DNA of 64,000 bases from Desulfobacteraceae bacterium (GTDB lineage: Bacteria > Desulfobacterota > Desulfobacteria > Desulfobacterales > Desulfobacteraceae), in NCBI GenBank assembly GCA_004796375.1, contig QZLA01000001.1:1-64000 (forward strand). The letters run 5' to 3'. The notes under the pieces are model-generated. The model was not told where the DNA came from. It saw nothing but the letters and a program-made list of their open reading frames with translations, and searched no databases. Positions 1-7,922 of the stretch are shown here, piece by piece (position 1 is the stretch's first letter; every line of letters starts with the position of its first letter). The translations under genes and the position numbers were made by a program.

Positions 1-1
1 G

Positions 2-175
2 TTTGAAGGCACTGAAGGCGGTGCCAGGCGGGTTGCAGAACAATTGAAAGACAAAGGGATTCTCTGCAAGGAGACCCACACCAATATATTGAGATTTGCC
101 CCGCCACTGGTTATTACAAAAGAAGAGATCGACTGGGCACTGGAACAGATCAGGTCGGTTTTTGACCCGAAGTAA
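2..175 (+). CDS. rocD: Ornithine--oxo-acid aminotransferase, C-terminal end (partial)
   Basis: Only the last 57 codons lie in the window; the gene begins to the left. The tail carries the pattern KGILCKETH, then RFAPPLVITKEEIDWALEQI, which is the usual end of class III PLP-dependent ornithine aminotransferases (ornithine to glutamate-5-semialdehyde). The catalytic lysine is outside the window, so substrate choice rests on tail similarity, and another class III aminotransferase is possible. It reads in the same direction as the corrinoid protein that begins 43 bases later, so the two may be co-transcribed. Ornithine is of interest here because the fourth gene downstream in this run is related to methylornithine synthase. 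Confidence 0.7.
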   Translation, partial: FEGTEGGARRVAEQLKDKGILCKETHTNILRFAPPLVITKEEIDWALEQIRSVFDPK

Positions 176-218
176 TTTTCTAATGACCTCAACACATGAT
201 TGAAAAAGGAGAATACCC

Positions 219-851
219 ATGACAGATTTTAATGAAATGAAAGAAGCACTGGTTGCCTGTGATACAGTCAAGCTCACAGGCCTTGTTGATACAGCTCTCG
301 GTCAGGGTACACCGGCCTCAGATATTTTGAATCAGGGGCTGATCGCCGGTATGGATATTGTGGGCGAAAAGATGGAAAACGGTGACATGTTTATTCCGGA
401 AGTCCTGATGGCGGCACAGGCCATGGGCGAATGCATGACCGTCCTGAAACCCCTGTTGGGTGAAGGCGAGACCACCGGTGCCGGCAACGTGCTCATCGGC
501 ACGGTTAAAGGCGATCTGCACGATATCGGTAAGAACCTGGTGGCCATGATGATGGAAAGCGCCGGCCTGACCGTTCACAACCTTGGCGTGGATATCGATC
601 CGGCCGAATTCGTCACCCAGATCAAGGAGAAAGGCGCCAACATTGTCTGCCTGTCCGCCCTGTTGACCACCACCATGCCGGCCATGAAACAGACCGTGGA
701 CGCCATCGTGGAAGCTGGTCTGAGAGACCAGGTTAAAATCATGGTGGGCGGCGCACCCGTGACCCAGGCATTTGCCGATGAGATCGGTGCGGACGGATTT
801 GCGGCCGACGCAGGCTCTGCCTCCAAACTGGCCAAACAGCTTGCCGCATAA
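219..851 (+). CDS. Corrinoid protein of the MtbC/MttC/MtgC family
   Basis: This 210-residue protein should carry a corrinoid cofactor that shuttles a methyl group between a substrate methyltransferase and a second methyltransferase. Residues 1-85 form the helical cap domain and residues 88-210 the Rossmann-like B12-binding domain. The base-off/His-on motif GDLHDIG is at 98-104, with His101 as the lower cobalt ligand, followed by GVDI and the SALLTTTM and GGAPV segments typical of the family. Length matches MtbC/MttC. A good ribosome site (AAAGGAG) precedes the ATG. The next gene begins 11 bases after the stop and encodes the likely methyl acceptor enzyme; the substrate methyltransferase is probably the MttB homologue at 4447-5856. 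Confidence 0.93.
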   Translation: MTDFNEMKEALVACDTVKLTGLVDTALGQGTPASDILNQGLIAGMDIVGEKMENGDMFIPEVLMAAQAMGECMTVLKPLLGEGETTGAGNVLIGTVKGDLHDIGKNLVAMMMESAGLTVHNLGVDIDPAEFVTQIKEKGANIVCLSALLTTTMPAMKQTVDAIVEAGLRDQVKIMVGGAPVTQAFADEIGADGFAADAGSASKLAKQLAA

Positions 852-862
852 AGGAGACACCC

Positions 863-1663
863 ATGTTTGAAGTGATTGGTGAACGAATCAACACCTCCAG
901 GAAAAAAGTCCAGGAAGCCACGGCCAACAGGGATGCCGATTACATTGTCGATGATGTTAAAAAGCAGCAGGCGGCTGGTGCCGCGTTTATAGACGTCAAC
1001 GCCGGTGCCCGGATCGGGCACGAAGAGGAAGACATGAAATGGCTGCTTGAAACCATCCAGCCCGTGGTTGATGTCCCGCTGGCCCTGGACTCTCCGGATC
1101 CGGCCATCCTTGAAATGGCGTTTGCCATGGTAGACAAAGCGCCAATGATCAACTCCATTAGCCTTGAAAAAGAGCGATTTGACACCATGATGCCTTTCCT
1201 TTCAGGCAAGACCTGCAAAGTGATTGCCCTGTGCATGGACGATAACGGCATGCCCTCCTCGTCTGATGATATCATTGCCCGGGCAGACACACTGGTCAAG
1301 GAACTCAACAACATCGGCATCCCGACAGACGCTATCTACGTCGATCCCCTGGTTCAGCCCATTTCCACGGATACCAATAAGGGGATAATGGTACTGGATG
1401 CCGTTCGAAGCATCAAAGCCGAATACCCTGAAGTTCATATTACCGGCGGCCTGTCCAACATCTCGTACGGCCTGCCCCAGCGCAAGATCATCAACCGCAC
1501 CTTTGTGACCCTGATGATGGATGCCGGGATGGACTCAGCCATTATCGATCCCCTGGATGACAAAATCATGGCAGCCATAAAGACGGCTGATATGCTGCTG
1601 GGCAAGGATGCGTTCTGCATGAATTACCTGAAAAGTGTCCGAGCAGGAGTGATTGAAAGCTGA
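863..1663 (+). CDS. Methyltetrahydrofolate:corrinoid methyltransferase (AcsE/MtgA-like, pterin-binding)
   Basis: This 266-residue TIM-barrel protein of the pterin-binding (DHPS-like) superfamily should transfer the methyl group between methyl-corrinoid protein and tetrahydrofolate in the cytoplasm. Visible signatures are IGERIN at the N-terminus, DVNAG at 44-48, LDSP at 75-78, INS at 96-98, the DPL at 161-163 and GGLSN at 195-199. Asp76, Asn97, Asp161 and Asn199 sit where the characterised AcsE enzyme has its pterin-binding Asp, Asn, Asp and its catalytic Asn. It has the AcsE/MtgA length and lacks the B12 domains of MetH. RBS AAAGGAGA precedes the start. Its stop overlaps the start of the next gene by one base (TGATG), implying translational coupling with the PylB-like enzyme. 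Confidence 0.9.
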   Translation: MFEVIGERINTSRKKVQEATANRDADYIVDDVKKQQAAGAAFIDVNAGARIGHEEEDMKWLLETIQPVVDVPLALDSPDPAILEMAFAMVDKAPMINSISLEKERFDTMMPFLSGKTCKVIALCMDDNGMPSSSDDIIARADTLVKELNNIGIPTDAIYVDPLVQPISTDTNKGIMVLDAVRSIKAEYPEVHITGGLSNISYGLPQRKIINRTFVTLMMDAGMDSAIIDPLDDKIMAAIKTADMLLGKDAFCMNYLKSVRAGVIES

Positions 1664-2790
1664 TGTCCCGGTTTCGCCTGTCCGATATACTGCACGGCCG
1701 CCTGGATCACGGGGGTGGTGTGAGTCATTATCAAGACCTTTCTAATGATCAGATCAAGTGTCTTCTGAACCTGTCTGAACCTGAAGATCTGGATATGCTT
1801 TTTAGGGCGGCCCGTGCGGTCCGGCACGCTTATTTCGGGAACACGGTTTTTTTATACGGATTCCTCTATTTTTCCACCCACTGCAGGAATAACTGCTGTT
1901 TCTGTCAGTACCGGCGGGACAATACCGGACTCATACGCTACCGGAAATCACAAAAAGAGATCCTGCAGGCGGCGGTAGATATGAGGAACTCCGGGATTCA
2001 CCTGGTTGACCTGACCATGGGAGAGGATCCCGGACTCTATTCAGCCGTTGAATCCGGCCAGAAGCCACTGACATCAATGGTGCGTCAAGTTATGGACGCC
2101 ACCGGGTTGCCGGTCATGATCTCGCCCGGCGCAGTGTCGGATCAAACACTCAACGACCTGGCCGATGCCGGTGCGGACTGGTATGCCTGTTACCAGGAAA
2201 CCCACAGCCCGAACCTTTACAAAACCCTTCGTCCGGGACAAAGCTATGGCCACCGGGTCAGCAGAAAACAGCATGCCCGATCATTGGGCATGCTCATCGA
2301 GGAGGGAATCCTCACCGGTGTCGGTGAAACGTCTGAGGAGATTGCAGACTCAATTCAATGGATGTGCCGCTTTGGCGTGGACCAGGCCAGGGTCATGACC
2401 TTTGTGCCCCAGGATGGCACCCCCATGGCCGACAAACCATTCCAGGGATCGCTAAAAGAACGGATCATTATTGCCGTCATGCGCCTGGTCCTCGGTGATG
2501 TCCTGATTCCGGCCTCCCTGGACGTGGACGGGCTTGACGGGCTTGAGGCGCGCATCAATGCGGGTGCCAATGTGGTGACCTCCATCGTCCCGCCGGACCA
2601 GGGGCTTGCCGGCGTGGCCAATCCATCTCTGGATATCGAAGATTCACGCCGGACCCTGGACCGGATCCTGCCGGTCATCCGTACCTGCGGCCTTGAACCG
2701 GCCACGGCACAGGAATATCAACAATGGATAATTAACAGGCAACGCAGTGTTCGTGACACCCCACGCAACCTGGAAAAGTGTGCCTGCTGA
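1663..2790 (+). CDS. pylB: PylB-family radical SAM protein (methylornithine synthase-like)
   Basis: A 375-residue radical SAM protein. The [4Fe-4S] motif CxxxCxxC is at Cys74, Cys78 and Cys81 (CRNNCCFC), preceded by the aromatic run YGFLYFSTH, as in the BioB/HydE/PylB group. The glycine-rich LTMGEDP, the ETHSPNLY segment and the GVGET motif match PylB more closely than HydE or BioB. Characterised PylB turns L-lysine into 3-methylornithine, the first pyrrolysine precursor. Here the gene overlaps the methyl-THF transferase by one base and no pylC, pylD, pylS or pylT is visible, so the activity may be the known one, with partners elsewhere, or a related mutase reaction. The family assignment is firm; the substrate is inferred. 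Confidence 0.75.
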   Translation: MSRFRLSDILHGRLDHGGGVSHYQDLSNDQIKCLLNLSEPEDLDMLFRAARAVRHAYFGNTVFLYGFLYFSTHCRNNCCFCQYRRDNTGLIRYRKSQKEILQAAVDMRNSGIHLVDLTMGEDPGLYSAVESGQKPLTSMVRQVMDATGLPVMISPGAVSDQTLNDLADAGADWYACYQETHSPNLYKTLRPGQSYGHRVSRKQHARSLGMLIEEGILTGVGETSEEIADSIQWMCRFGVDQARVMTFVPQDGTPMADKPFQGSLKERIIIAVMRLVLGDVLIPASLDVDGLDGLEARINAGANVVTSIVPPDQGLAGVANPSLDIEDSRRTLDRILPVIRTCGLEPATAQEYQQWIINRQRSVRDTPRNLEKCAC

Positions 2791-2823
2791 TTATATTGCA
2801 GTATTTTTCTCATCCTTACCCCA

Positions 2824-2854
2824 GGGGGATCCGGAACTTTCTTCCGGATCCCCC
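2824..2854. terminator. Perfect 13-bp stem-loop between convergent genes
   Basis: Arms at 2824-2836 and 2842-2854 (GGGGGATCCGGAA against its exact complement) enclose a five-base CTTTC loop. It lies between the converging pylB-like and lysR genes, so it probably ends transcription from both sides. No T-run follows on either strand, so it is either factor-assisted or an mRNA-stabilising hairpin. Confidence 0.6.
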
Positions 2855-2885
2855 GAATACACCCGTTCAATCTTACCCGTCAATC

Positions 2886-3749
2886 TTAATTGATATGTGA
2901 CTGAGACACCAGGTCAAGAAATGCGCTAAGGGGTTTGGATTCATGGGCACCCTTACGCCGCACAAACATGATAGGAACAGATGCCAGAGACGAATCAAGG
3001 CGTTGGATGGACACCACACCTTGCTTCACGGCGCTCTCAACCGTGGAAAACGGAAGAATACTGATGCCCATCCCGGCAGATATGCATTTGACGATACCGT
3101 CGGATGACCCCAGCTCAATTTGCCTTCGAGGCGCTAAACCATTCGCCTGGAGCCATTGTTCCAGCCGTTCGCGGTAGGCACAGGGCCGGGGGAACACCAG
3201 GATACTTTTTTGCGCGGCATCCAAAAGCCGGTCATTTCCCGTAGGAGAAACAATCACCAGTTCCTCGTAAAAGGCTTCTGACCATTGAATACCTGGTGTG
3301 CGATAGCCATCCGTAACAAATGCACCTTCAACCTCATAGTCCAGAACCTTCTTATTCAGCTCTGTGCTCGTACCGGTAATCAGGGACAGCTCCACCTGGG
3401 GATACTGCATATGGTATCGAGCCAGAAGCTTGGGCAGGCGAATGGCGGCAATAGACTCAAATGCACCGATCAGCAAAGGCCCTTGAACCAGGTCATCATC
3501 CAGAAGTACCTGCTTGGCATCTTTTTCCAGATGGATGATCTGCCTGGCATAATCCAGAAGCACATGTCCGGCCGGTGTCAGGATCATCCCCCTGGATTTA
3601 CGGTGAAACAGCAGGGTTTCCAGCTCCTTTTCGAGATTCTTAATCCTGGAGGTGACATTGGACTGGACACAGTGCAGGCGCTCAGCAGCCCCTGACACAC
3701 TGCCGGCTTCTGCAACCGCTTGAAACATTTTGAGATGGGTGATTTCCAT
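2886..3749 (-). CDS. LysR-family transcriptional regulator
   Basis: A 287-residue LysR regulator beginning at MEITHLKMF, the usual LysR start; an upstream TTG would add 11 unusual residues. The winged helix-turn-helix covers residues 1-60 (AVAEAGSVSGAAERLHCVQS, then VTSRIKNLE), and a LysR substrate-binding fold follows from about 85 (GPLLIGAFE) to 280. The late segment SAGMGISILP is typical of the effector domain. It is transcribed away from the DUF2284-MttB pair across a 133-base gap with a dyad centred near 3774. By LysR convention it probably autoregulates and activates that divergent pair, with a methylated amine or its product as effector; the effector is a guess. Confidence 0.92.
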   Translation of the reverse strand: MEITHLKMFQAVAEAGSVSGAAERLHCVQSNVTSRIKNLEKELETLLFHRKSRGMILTPAGHVLLDYARQIIHLEKDAKQVLLDDDLVQGPLLIGAFESIAAIRLPKLLARYHMQYPQVELSLITGTSTELNKKVLDYEVEGAFVTDGYRTPGIQWSEAFYEELVIVSPTGNDRLLDAAQKSILVFPRPCAYRERLEQWLQANGLAPRRQIELGSSDGIVKCISAGMGISILPFSTVESAVKQGVVSIQRLDSSLASVPIMFVRRKGAHESKPLSAFLDLVSQSHIN

Positions 3750-3765
3750 TTTGATATCACTTTTA

Positions 3766-3782
3766 TTGATATTTACTATCAA
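3766..3782. promoter_or_regulatory. Candidate LysR operator (TTGAT-N7-ATCAA)
   Basis: A 17-base interrupted palindrome, TTGAT then seven bases then ATCAA, lies in the divergent lysR / DUF2284 interval, 17 bases upstream of the lysR start. It fits the T-N11-A form of LysR-type sites. The surrounding 60 bases are strongly AT-rich, as expected for a promoter. A TTGACT at 3793-3798 could be a -35 element for the rightward genes, but no convincing -10 accompanies it. Confidence 0.45.
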
Positions 3783-3882
3783 ATCAAATTAATTGACTTG
3801 ATATTATAGAATACGTAAAGATACTGTCAACAGCTTTTTTGAGGCTCAATGAAACAATGACCCCAAATAACAGGAGTGGATG

Positions 3883-4383
3883 ATGGACAAGTATATTGAA
3901 ATGGCAAAAACCCATGACGCCGTAAATGCCCTGGTGATTTCACCCGGGGATATCGTATTTGACCGCAGGGCAATTCTTAAATGCCTTTGGGGATGTGAAG
4001 ATCAGACCGAACCCAATCGCATCAAATGCGGGTCAAGGGGACTGACATTTGAAGAGGCCCAAAAAACGATTCATGAATACCACCATATCCTGTTGATCCA
4101 TCACCACGATAACGTAAAACTCAGCCGTGCGGCACGGAAAATTGAACAGTCCGCCTTTCTGGACGGATATTATTTTGCCAGTGCCATGCATTGCTGTCAT
4201 CTTTGCAAGGATTGCAGAATTGATGTGGGCAAACCCTGCCACACCCCATTGAAGATACGCCCCTGTGATCAGAGTTTTGGTATCGACGTGTACCAGACCG
4301 CACGGAACCTGGGTCTTCCCTGTGCTCCCCTCCAGTCCAGGTCTGAGGTTCCCAACCGATACGCCTTTGTCCTGATTGACTGA
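3883..4383 (+). CDS. DUF2284 cysteine-rich putative metal-binding protein
   Basis: A 166-residue cytoplasmic protein with many cysteines. An early group (CLWGC at 34-38, then a Cys near 49) and a dense CCHLCKDC group around residues 107-114 are followed by further Cys in GKPCH, RPCD and LPCAP. This pattern is that of DUF2284 proteins, thought to bind metal or an Fe-S cluster; no reaction is established. The second of two adjacent ATGs is chosen because AGGAG lies six bases before it. It precedes the MttB homologue by 63 bases and faces lysR, which suggests a supporting role in methylamine or betaine demethylation, such as reductive activation of the corrinoid protein. That role is inference. 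Confidence 0.8.
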   Translation: MDKYIEMAKTHDAVNALVISPGDIVFDRRAILKCLWGCEDQTEPNRIKCGSRGLTFEEAQKTIHEYHHILLIHHHDNVKLSRAARKIEQSAFLDGYYFASAMHCCHLCKDCRIDVGKPCHTPLKIRPCDQSFGIDVYQTARNLGLPCAPLQSRSEVPNRYAFVLID

Positions 4384-4446
4384 TTCTATTCAAATGCGGT
4401 ATGTTGACTATGAACAGGAGTATCAAATGAGCATGAAAGGAGCATG

Positions 4447-5856
4447 ATGAAACACCTGCTGGACACACCGACCATTGAATCGATACGAGACAAAGCCTCA
4501 GACATCTTGGAGACCATTGGTGTTGAATTTGAAACGGAAAAAGCAAGACAGCTGTTGAAAAATCACGGTGCAAAATTAGAGGGAAAACGAGTAGTTATCT
4601 CGGCAGATCTTGTGGAAAAAGCGCTTGATTCTCTGCCAAAGGTTGAAGACCGGGCTGGGAACGGCCGGCAGTTGATGGCATCCTCTCCTTTTGGCAATGC
4701 CCCCATGATCCTGGATGATATGACCGGAAATGGACGCAGGGGCACCATTCAGGATGCCGTCAAAATGTACCGGCTGGCTGAAACATCAGAATTGTATACA
4801 TCTGCCAACCCATCGGTGGTTGACCCTGAGGGCAATGACAGTGAGGATCCGTTTATAGGCCAGGTGGCCCTGATGCTGAAATACTCCGATCGCTGGCCCA
4901 GCCTGGGACTGCGCGCCACCCATTCCAACACTAAAAACGGTGATGTGTATTCCAGTGCAAAAGCGGCTATCCGGCTGATCCGGGAAATCAAAGAGGAGGA
5001 ATTCTCCCCGGTCATGGCACAGGGAATCTGTCCCATGGCCCCCCTCTCCTATGATGAAGAGGCACTGATCAACCTGGAGGTATTGGTCGATGAACAGCAG
5101 GAGATAACCATTATTCCCTGTACATTGACATTTATGACCGGTCCGGAAAGCTTAATGGGGATTGTCATTCATGATATCGCCATCTGCCTGGCAGGTGCCG
5201 TATACGTGCAGTTGCTGAGGCCGGGCACACCACTGAAATTCAGCAACTCTTCAACCATGACCGATATGCGGACCCTGCAGCCGGCCTATGGCAGCCCGGA
5301 ATACCTGAACGTACAGATCATGTTCCATGAGGTCTGCCGTCACTTTCACATGGACAGTTCCCTGGGAGGGTGCTTTTCCGATGGGACCAAAAGCGACTAC
5401 CAGGGGGGATTTGAATCATGCATGACTGCACTGGCCCCCTTTTTCATGACATCGGCAAACAAGATCTGGTGCTCCCCCGGCCACATGGCGGCATTTGCCG
5501 GTGCCAGTTTCAAAAAAATGATCCTTGATGAAGAGATGATTCAAGCCTGCAATCGTCTCCTGCAGGGGCTTGACCTTGCCATTGACCCGCAACTCAAGGA
5601 AAAATTGAAAAAGGGCATGGAGGCAAAGAGCTTTTTGACCGTCGGCTCGTCAGAGATTTACCGTAAAGAGCAGCAGGTCAGCCGCATCTTTGACCGGAGC
5701 GGCATCTCCCCTCAGGGTTCAGACCCAAAGACCATACTGGAGAAGCGGGTATCCGATGAAATTGAAGCGAGACTTGCCAGGTATCGTCTTCCGGAACGAA
5801 CCAAGACCCAGAAAAAGCTGTTGCAGCAATACCTGCCGACATCGTGCCGGTATTAA
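4447..5856 (+). CDS. MttB-superfamily methyltransferase without pyrrolysine
   Basis: A 469-residue member of the trimethylamine methyltransferase (MttB) superfamily, close to the usual length. The conserved NPSVV, QGICPMAPLSYDEEAL, GTPLKFSNSS and SLGGCFSDGTKSDYQGGFES regions are present. In true MttB the last region holds pyrrolysine encoded by an in-frame UAG; here the frame runs through it (about residues 312-325) with ordinary codons, and the gene ends at TAA. Such members demethylate quaternary amines: glycine betaine, proline betaine, carnitine or gamma-butyrobetaine. The methyl group would pass to the corrinoid protein at 219-851 and on to THF. AAGGAG precedes the second of two tandem ATGs, which I take as the start. 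The exact substrate cannot be read from sequence. Confidence 0.9.
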   Translation: MKHLLDTPTIESIRDKASDILETIGVEFETEKARQLLKNHGAKLEGKRVVISADLVEKALDSLPKVEDRAGNGRQLMASSPFGNAPMILDDMTGNGRRGTIQDAVKMYRLAETSELYTSANPSVVDPEGNDSEDPFIGQVALMLKYSDRWPSLGLRATHSNTKNGDVYSSAKAAIRLIREIKEEEFSPVMAQGICPMAPLSYDEEALINLEVLVDEQQEITIIPCTLTFMTGPESLMGIVIHDIAICLAGAVYVQLLRPGTPLKFSNSSTMTDMRTLQPAYGSPEYLNVQIMFHEVCRHFHMDSSLGGCFSDGTKSDYQGGFESCMTALAPFFMTSANKIWCSPGHMAAFAGASFKKMILDEEMIQACNRLLQGLDLAIDPQLKEKLKKGMEAKSFLTVGSSEIYRKEQQVSRIFDRSGISPQGSDPKTILEKRVSDEIEARLARYRLPERTKTQKKLLQQYLPTSCRY

Positions 5857-5927
5857 ATCTGGCATGAAACATGGTGGCGTAGGGTGTATCAGGATCAGTT
5901 CATCGTGATCCCAAAGGGTTCAGTGGC

Positions 5928-7100
5928 TTATGTATCCGGACAGAGGAAAGACTCCGCCAGGCGGGTCCAGAACTCCGCGCCAATAGGCAGGATATCATCA
6001 TTAAAATCATATTCCGGATGATGCAGCGGTTTACTGCCCGAAGGACTCTGCGGCGATGCCCCGGTCCCGATAAAGAAAATGGCCCCGGGACAGACCTGGA
6101 GCATATAGGTAAAATCTTCGCTGCCCATGGCGGGTTTGTTCAACTCGATCACATTATCCCTGCCGGCAAAAGCAATGGCCTGCTGCCGTATAAAGTCGGT
6201 CTGGGGTCCGTCGTTGACCGTGGCATCATAACTTTTGCGGTAATCCACTGTGACGCTCATGCCATAACTTTGGGCCTGGTGCTCACAGATCCGGGTAATC
6301 CGGTCCTCGATCACCTGCCGGGTGGTTTCGTCAAAACTGCGGATTCCCACCACCAGCTTTGCCTCTTCGGGAATAATATTGCTCACCGCCCCACCTTGGA
6401 AGGATCCCACGGTGACGACCGCCGGGTCAAATGCCTGAATGTTCCGGGATACAATGGTCTGAAGCGCCATGACAATGCTTGCTCCGGCCACAATGGGATC
6501 GGCGGTATTCTCAGGGTAGGCCCCATGCCCGCCGCGCCCGTGAACCGTAATCCATGCCTCATCCACGGCAGCCATGATCGGCCCCTCTTTCAGGGCAAAC
6601 TGCCCGGCCGGCAATTGAGGGGCATTGTGCAGGGCAAACACGGCATCACAGGGAAACCGGTCAAACAGTCCCTCCTTCACCATGATTCTCGCGCCGCCCA
6701 CATTCTCCTCAGCCGGCTGGAATATCAGGTGGATTGTCCCGTCAAACTGCCGCCTTTCAGCCAACGCCCGGGCCGCTCCCAAAAGCATGGCCATATGACC
6801 GTCGTGCCCGCAGGCATGCATTTTTCCAGGATGCCGGCTGGCATAGGAAAGGTTCCCCTTTTCTTCCATGGGAAGGCCGTCCATATCCGCACGGATCCCG
6901 ATGGACCGGCTTGATGTGCCGTTCTGGAGCCTGCCGATGACACCGGTACGGGCCAGACCCTCATGGACCTCATACCCTAAAGCATCAAGATGTTCGGCAA
7001 CCATCCGGGCCGTGCGGGTTTCCTCCAGGCCGATTTCAGGATACTGATGCAGGGTGCGGCGGATGTTTCTGATCCAGTCCAGATCCAGATTGATTTTCAT
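5928..7100 (-). CDS. M20-family amidohydrolase (hippurate hydrolase / N-acyl amino acid type)
   Basis: A 390-residue metallopeptidase-family amidohydrolase. Metal-site motifs are HACGHDGHMAML (near residue 95), PAEEN (near 130) and a C-terminal HHPEYDF; the GRGGHGAYPE dimerisation-domain motif lies near 185. No signal peptide, so it is cytoplasmic. Family members hydrolyse N-acyl amino acids or amino-acid conjugates. It is the last gene of the minus-strand run that encodes an amino-acid ABC importer, so it probably releases an amino acid from the imported, acylated form. The start at MKINLDLDW is preferred because AGGTGA lies upstream; a ten-residue longer form is possible. Confidence 0.88.
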   Translation of the reverse strand: MKINLDLDWIRNIRRTLHQYPEIGLEETRTARMVAEHLDALGYEVHEGLARTGVIGRLQNGTSSRSIGIRADMDGLPMEEKGNLSYASRHPGKMHACGHDGHMAMLLGAARALAERRQFDGTIHLIFQPAEENVGGARIMVKEGLFDRFPCDAVFALHNAPQLPAGQFALKEGPIMAAVDEAWITVHGRGGHGAYPENTADPIVAGASIVMALQTIVSRNIQAFDPAVVTVGSFQGGAVSNIIPEEAKLVVGIRSFDETTRQVIEDRITRICEHQAQSYGMSVTVDYRKSYDATVNDGPQTDFIRQQAIAFAGRDNVIELNKPAMGSEDFTYMLQVCPGAIFFIGTGASPQSPSGSKPLHHPEYDFNDDILPIGAEFWTRLAESFLCPDT

Positions 7101-7148
7101 GGGTTCACCTATGCCGCGTCTCTCTTTCAAGCTTATTGGAAAAAGGCT

Positions 7149-7919
7149 TTAGGCCTCCCGTGTCGGGATCATATTTTCAAAATAACGGAAGGTGACCACC
7201 AGGATACCGGTCAGGCACAGATAGATCAATGCCAGGAGCAGCATGGGTTCGTATACGATGTAGGTTTCCTGACGGATTTTGGAAATGACTGCGTACAGAT
7301 CCACAACGGTGATGGTGGCCACCAGTGGCGTGGATTTGAGCTGCAGGACCACTTCTCCGGCAAGGGTCGGCAGGGCGCGATGCAGTGCACGGGGCAGCCA
7401 GATCCGCCGCAGGGTTGTCCACCGGCTCATCCCGTACGCACGTGCCGCCTCAAGCTCACCACTGGGAACACCGGCAAATGCGCCGCGCATGACCTCCCCT
7501 TCATAACCGGCAAAGGACATGGTCAGTGCCAGGACACCATAGGGCCAGGCCTCACGCAGATAAGGCCATAAAAGTGATTCCCGTATCCACGGGATCTGGG
7601 GAAACAGTGAACCCACGCCGTAATAGATCAACCAGAGTTGAAGCAGCAATGGGGTTCCCCGGATCAAGGTGCAGAACAACTTGCATGCCGCGGCCAGGGG
7701 TTTGGGACCGGTCACCTGGAACAACCCTAAGGGGATCGCCAGGGTAATCCCCAGGATACAGGTGAAAAAAAGGATGACCAGTGTGATCCATACGCCCGAA
7801 AGCAGATCTCCGTAGTAATTGGGCAGCCAGTCCCACCGCATGAGGGTCACAATCGCCGTTACCAGACCAGCGGCAATGATCAACAGTATGATCCGGTGCA
7901 GTTTGAGCCAATTCTTCAT
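7149..7919 (-). CDS. Amino-acid ABC transporter permease (HisM/ArtM type)
   Basis: A 256-residue inner-membrane permease of the polar amino-acid uptake family. It has an N-terminal membrane segment, then the five-helix HisMQ core; the EAA loop (GELEAARAYGMSRWTTLRRIWLP split over residues 165-190) contacts the ATPase. The RGTPLLLQLW motif near residue 98 is typical of the family. It begins three bases after the other permease ends and forms the membrane channel with it. The importer as a whole resembles lysine/arginine/ornithine or histidine systems, but specificity is not fixed by the permease. Confidence 0.92.
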   Translation of the reverse strand: MKNWLKLHRIILLIIAAGLVTAIVTLMRWDWLPNYYGDLLSGVWITLVILFFTCILGITLAIPLGLFQVTGPKPLAAACKLFCTLIRGTPLLLQLWLIYYGVGSLFPQIPWIRESLLWPYLREAWPYGVLALTMSFAGYEGEVMRGAFAGVPSGELEAARAYGMSRWTTLRRIWLPRALHRALPTLAGEVVLQLKSTPLVATITVVDLYAVISKIRQETYIVYEPMLLLALIYLCLTGILVVTFRYFENMIPTREA

Positions 7920-7922
7920 GGT

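Noticed and set aside
318-860. Minus-strand frame of 180 codons opposite the corrinoid gene
   Set aside because: His/Gly-rich translation antisense to a certain gene; a codon-bias shadow.
2824-2854. Typical Rho-independent terminator at the pylB end
   Set aside because: The stem is perfect but no T-run follows on either strand, so it is listed as a stem-loop with moderate confidence only.
5370-5430. Amber-coded pyrrolysine in the MttB homologue
   Set aside because: The frame runs through the pyrrolysine region without TAG and the gene ends at TAA, so it is a pyrrolysine-free member.
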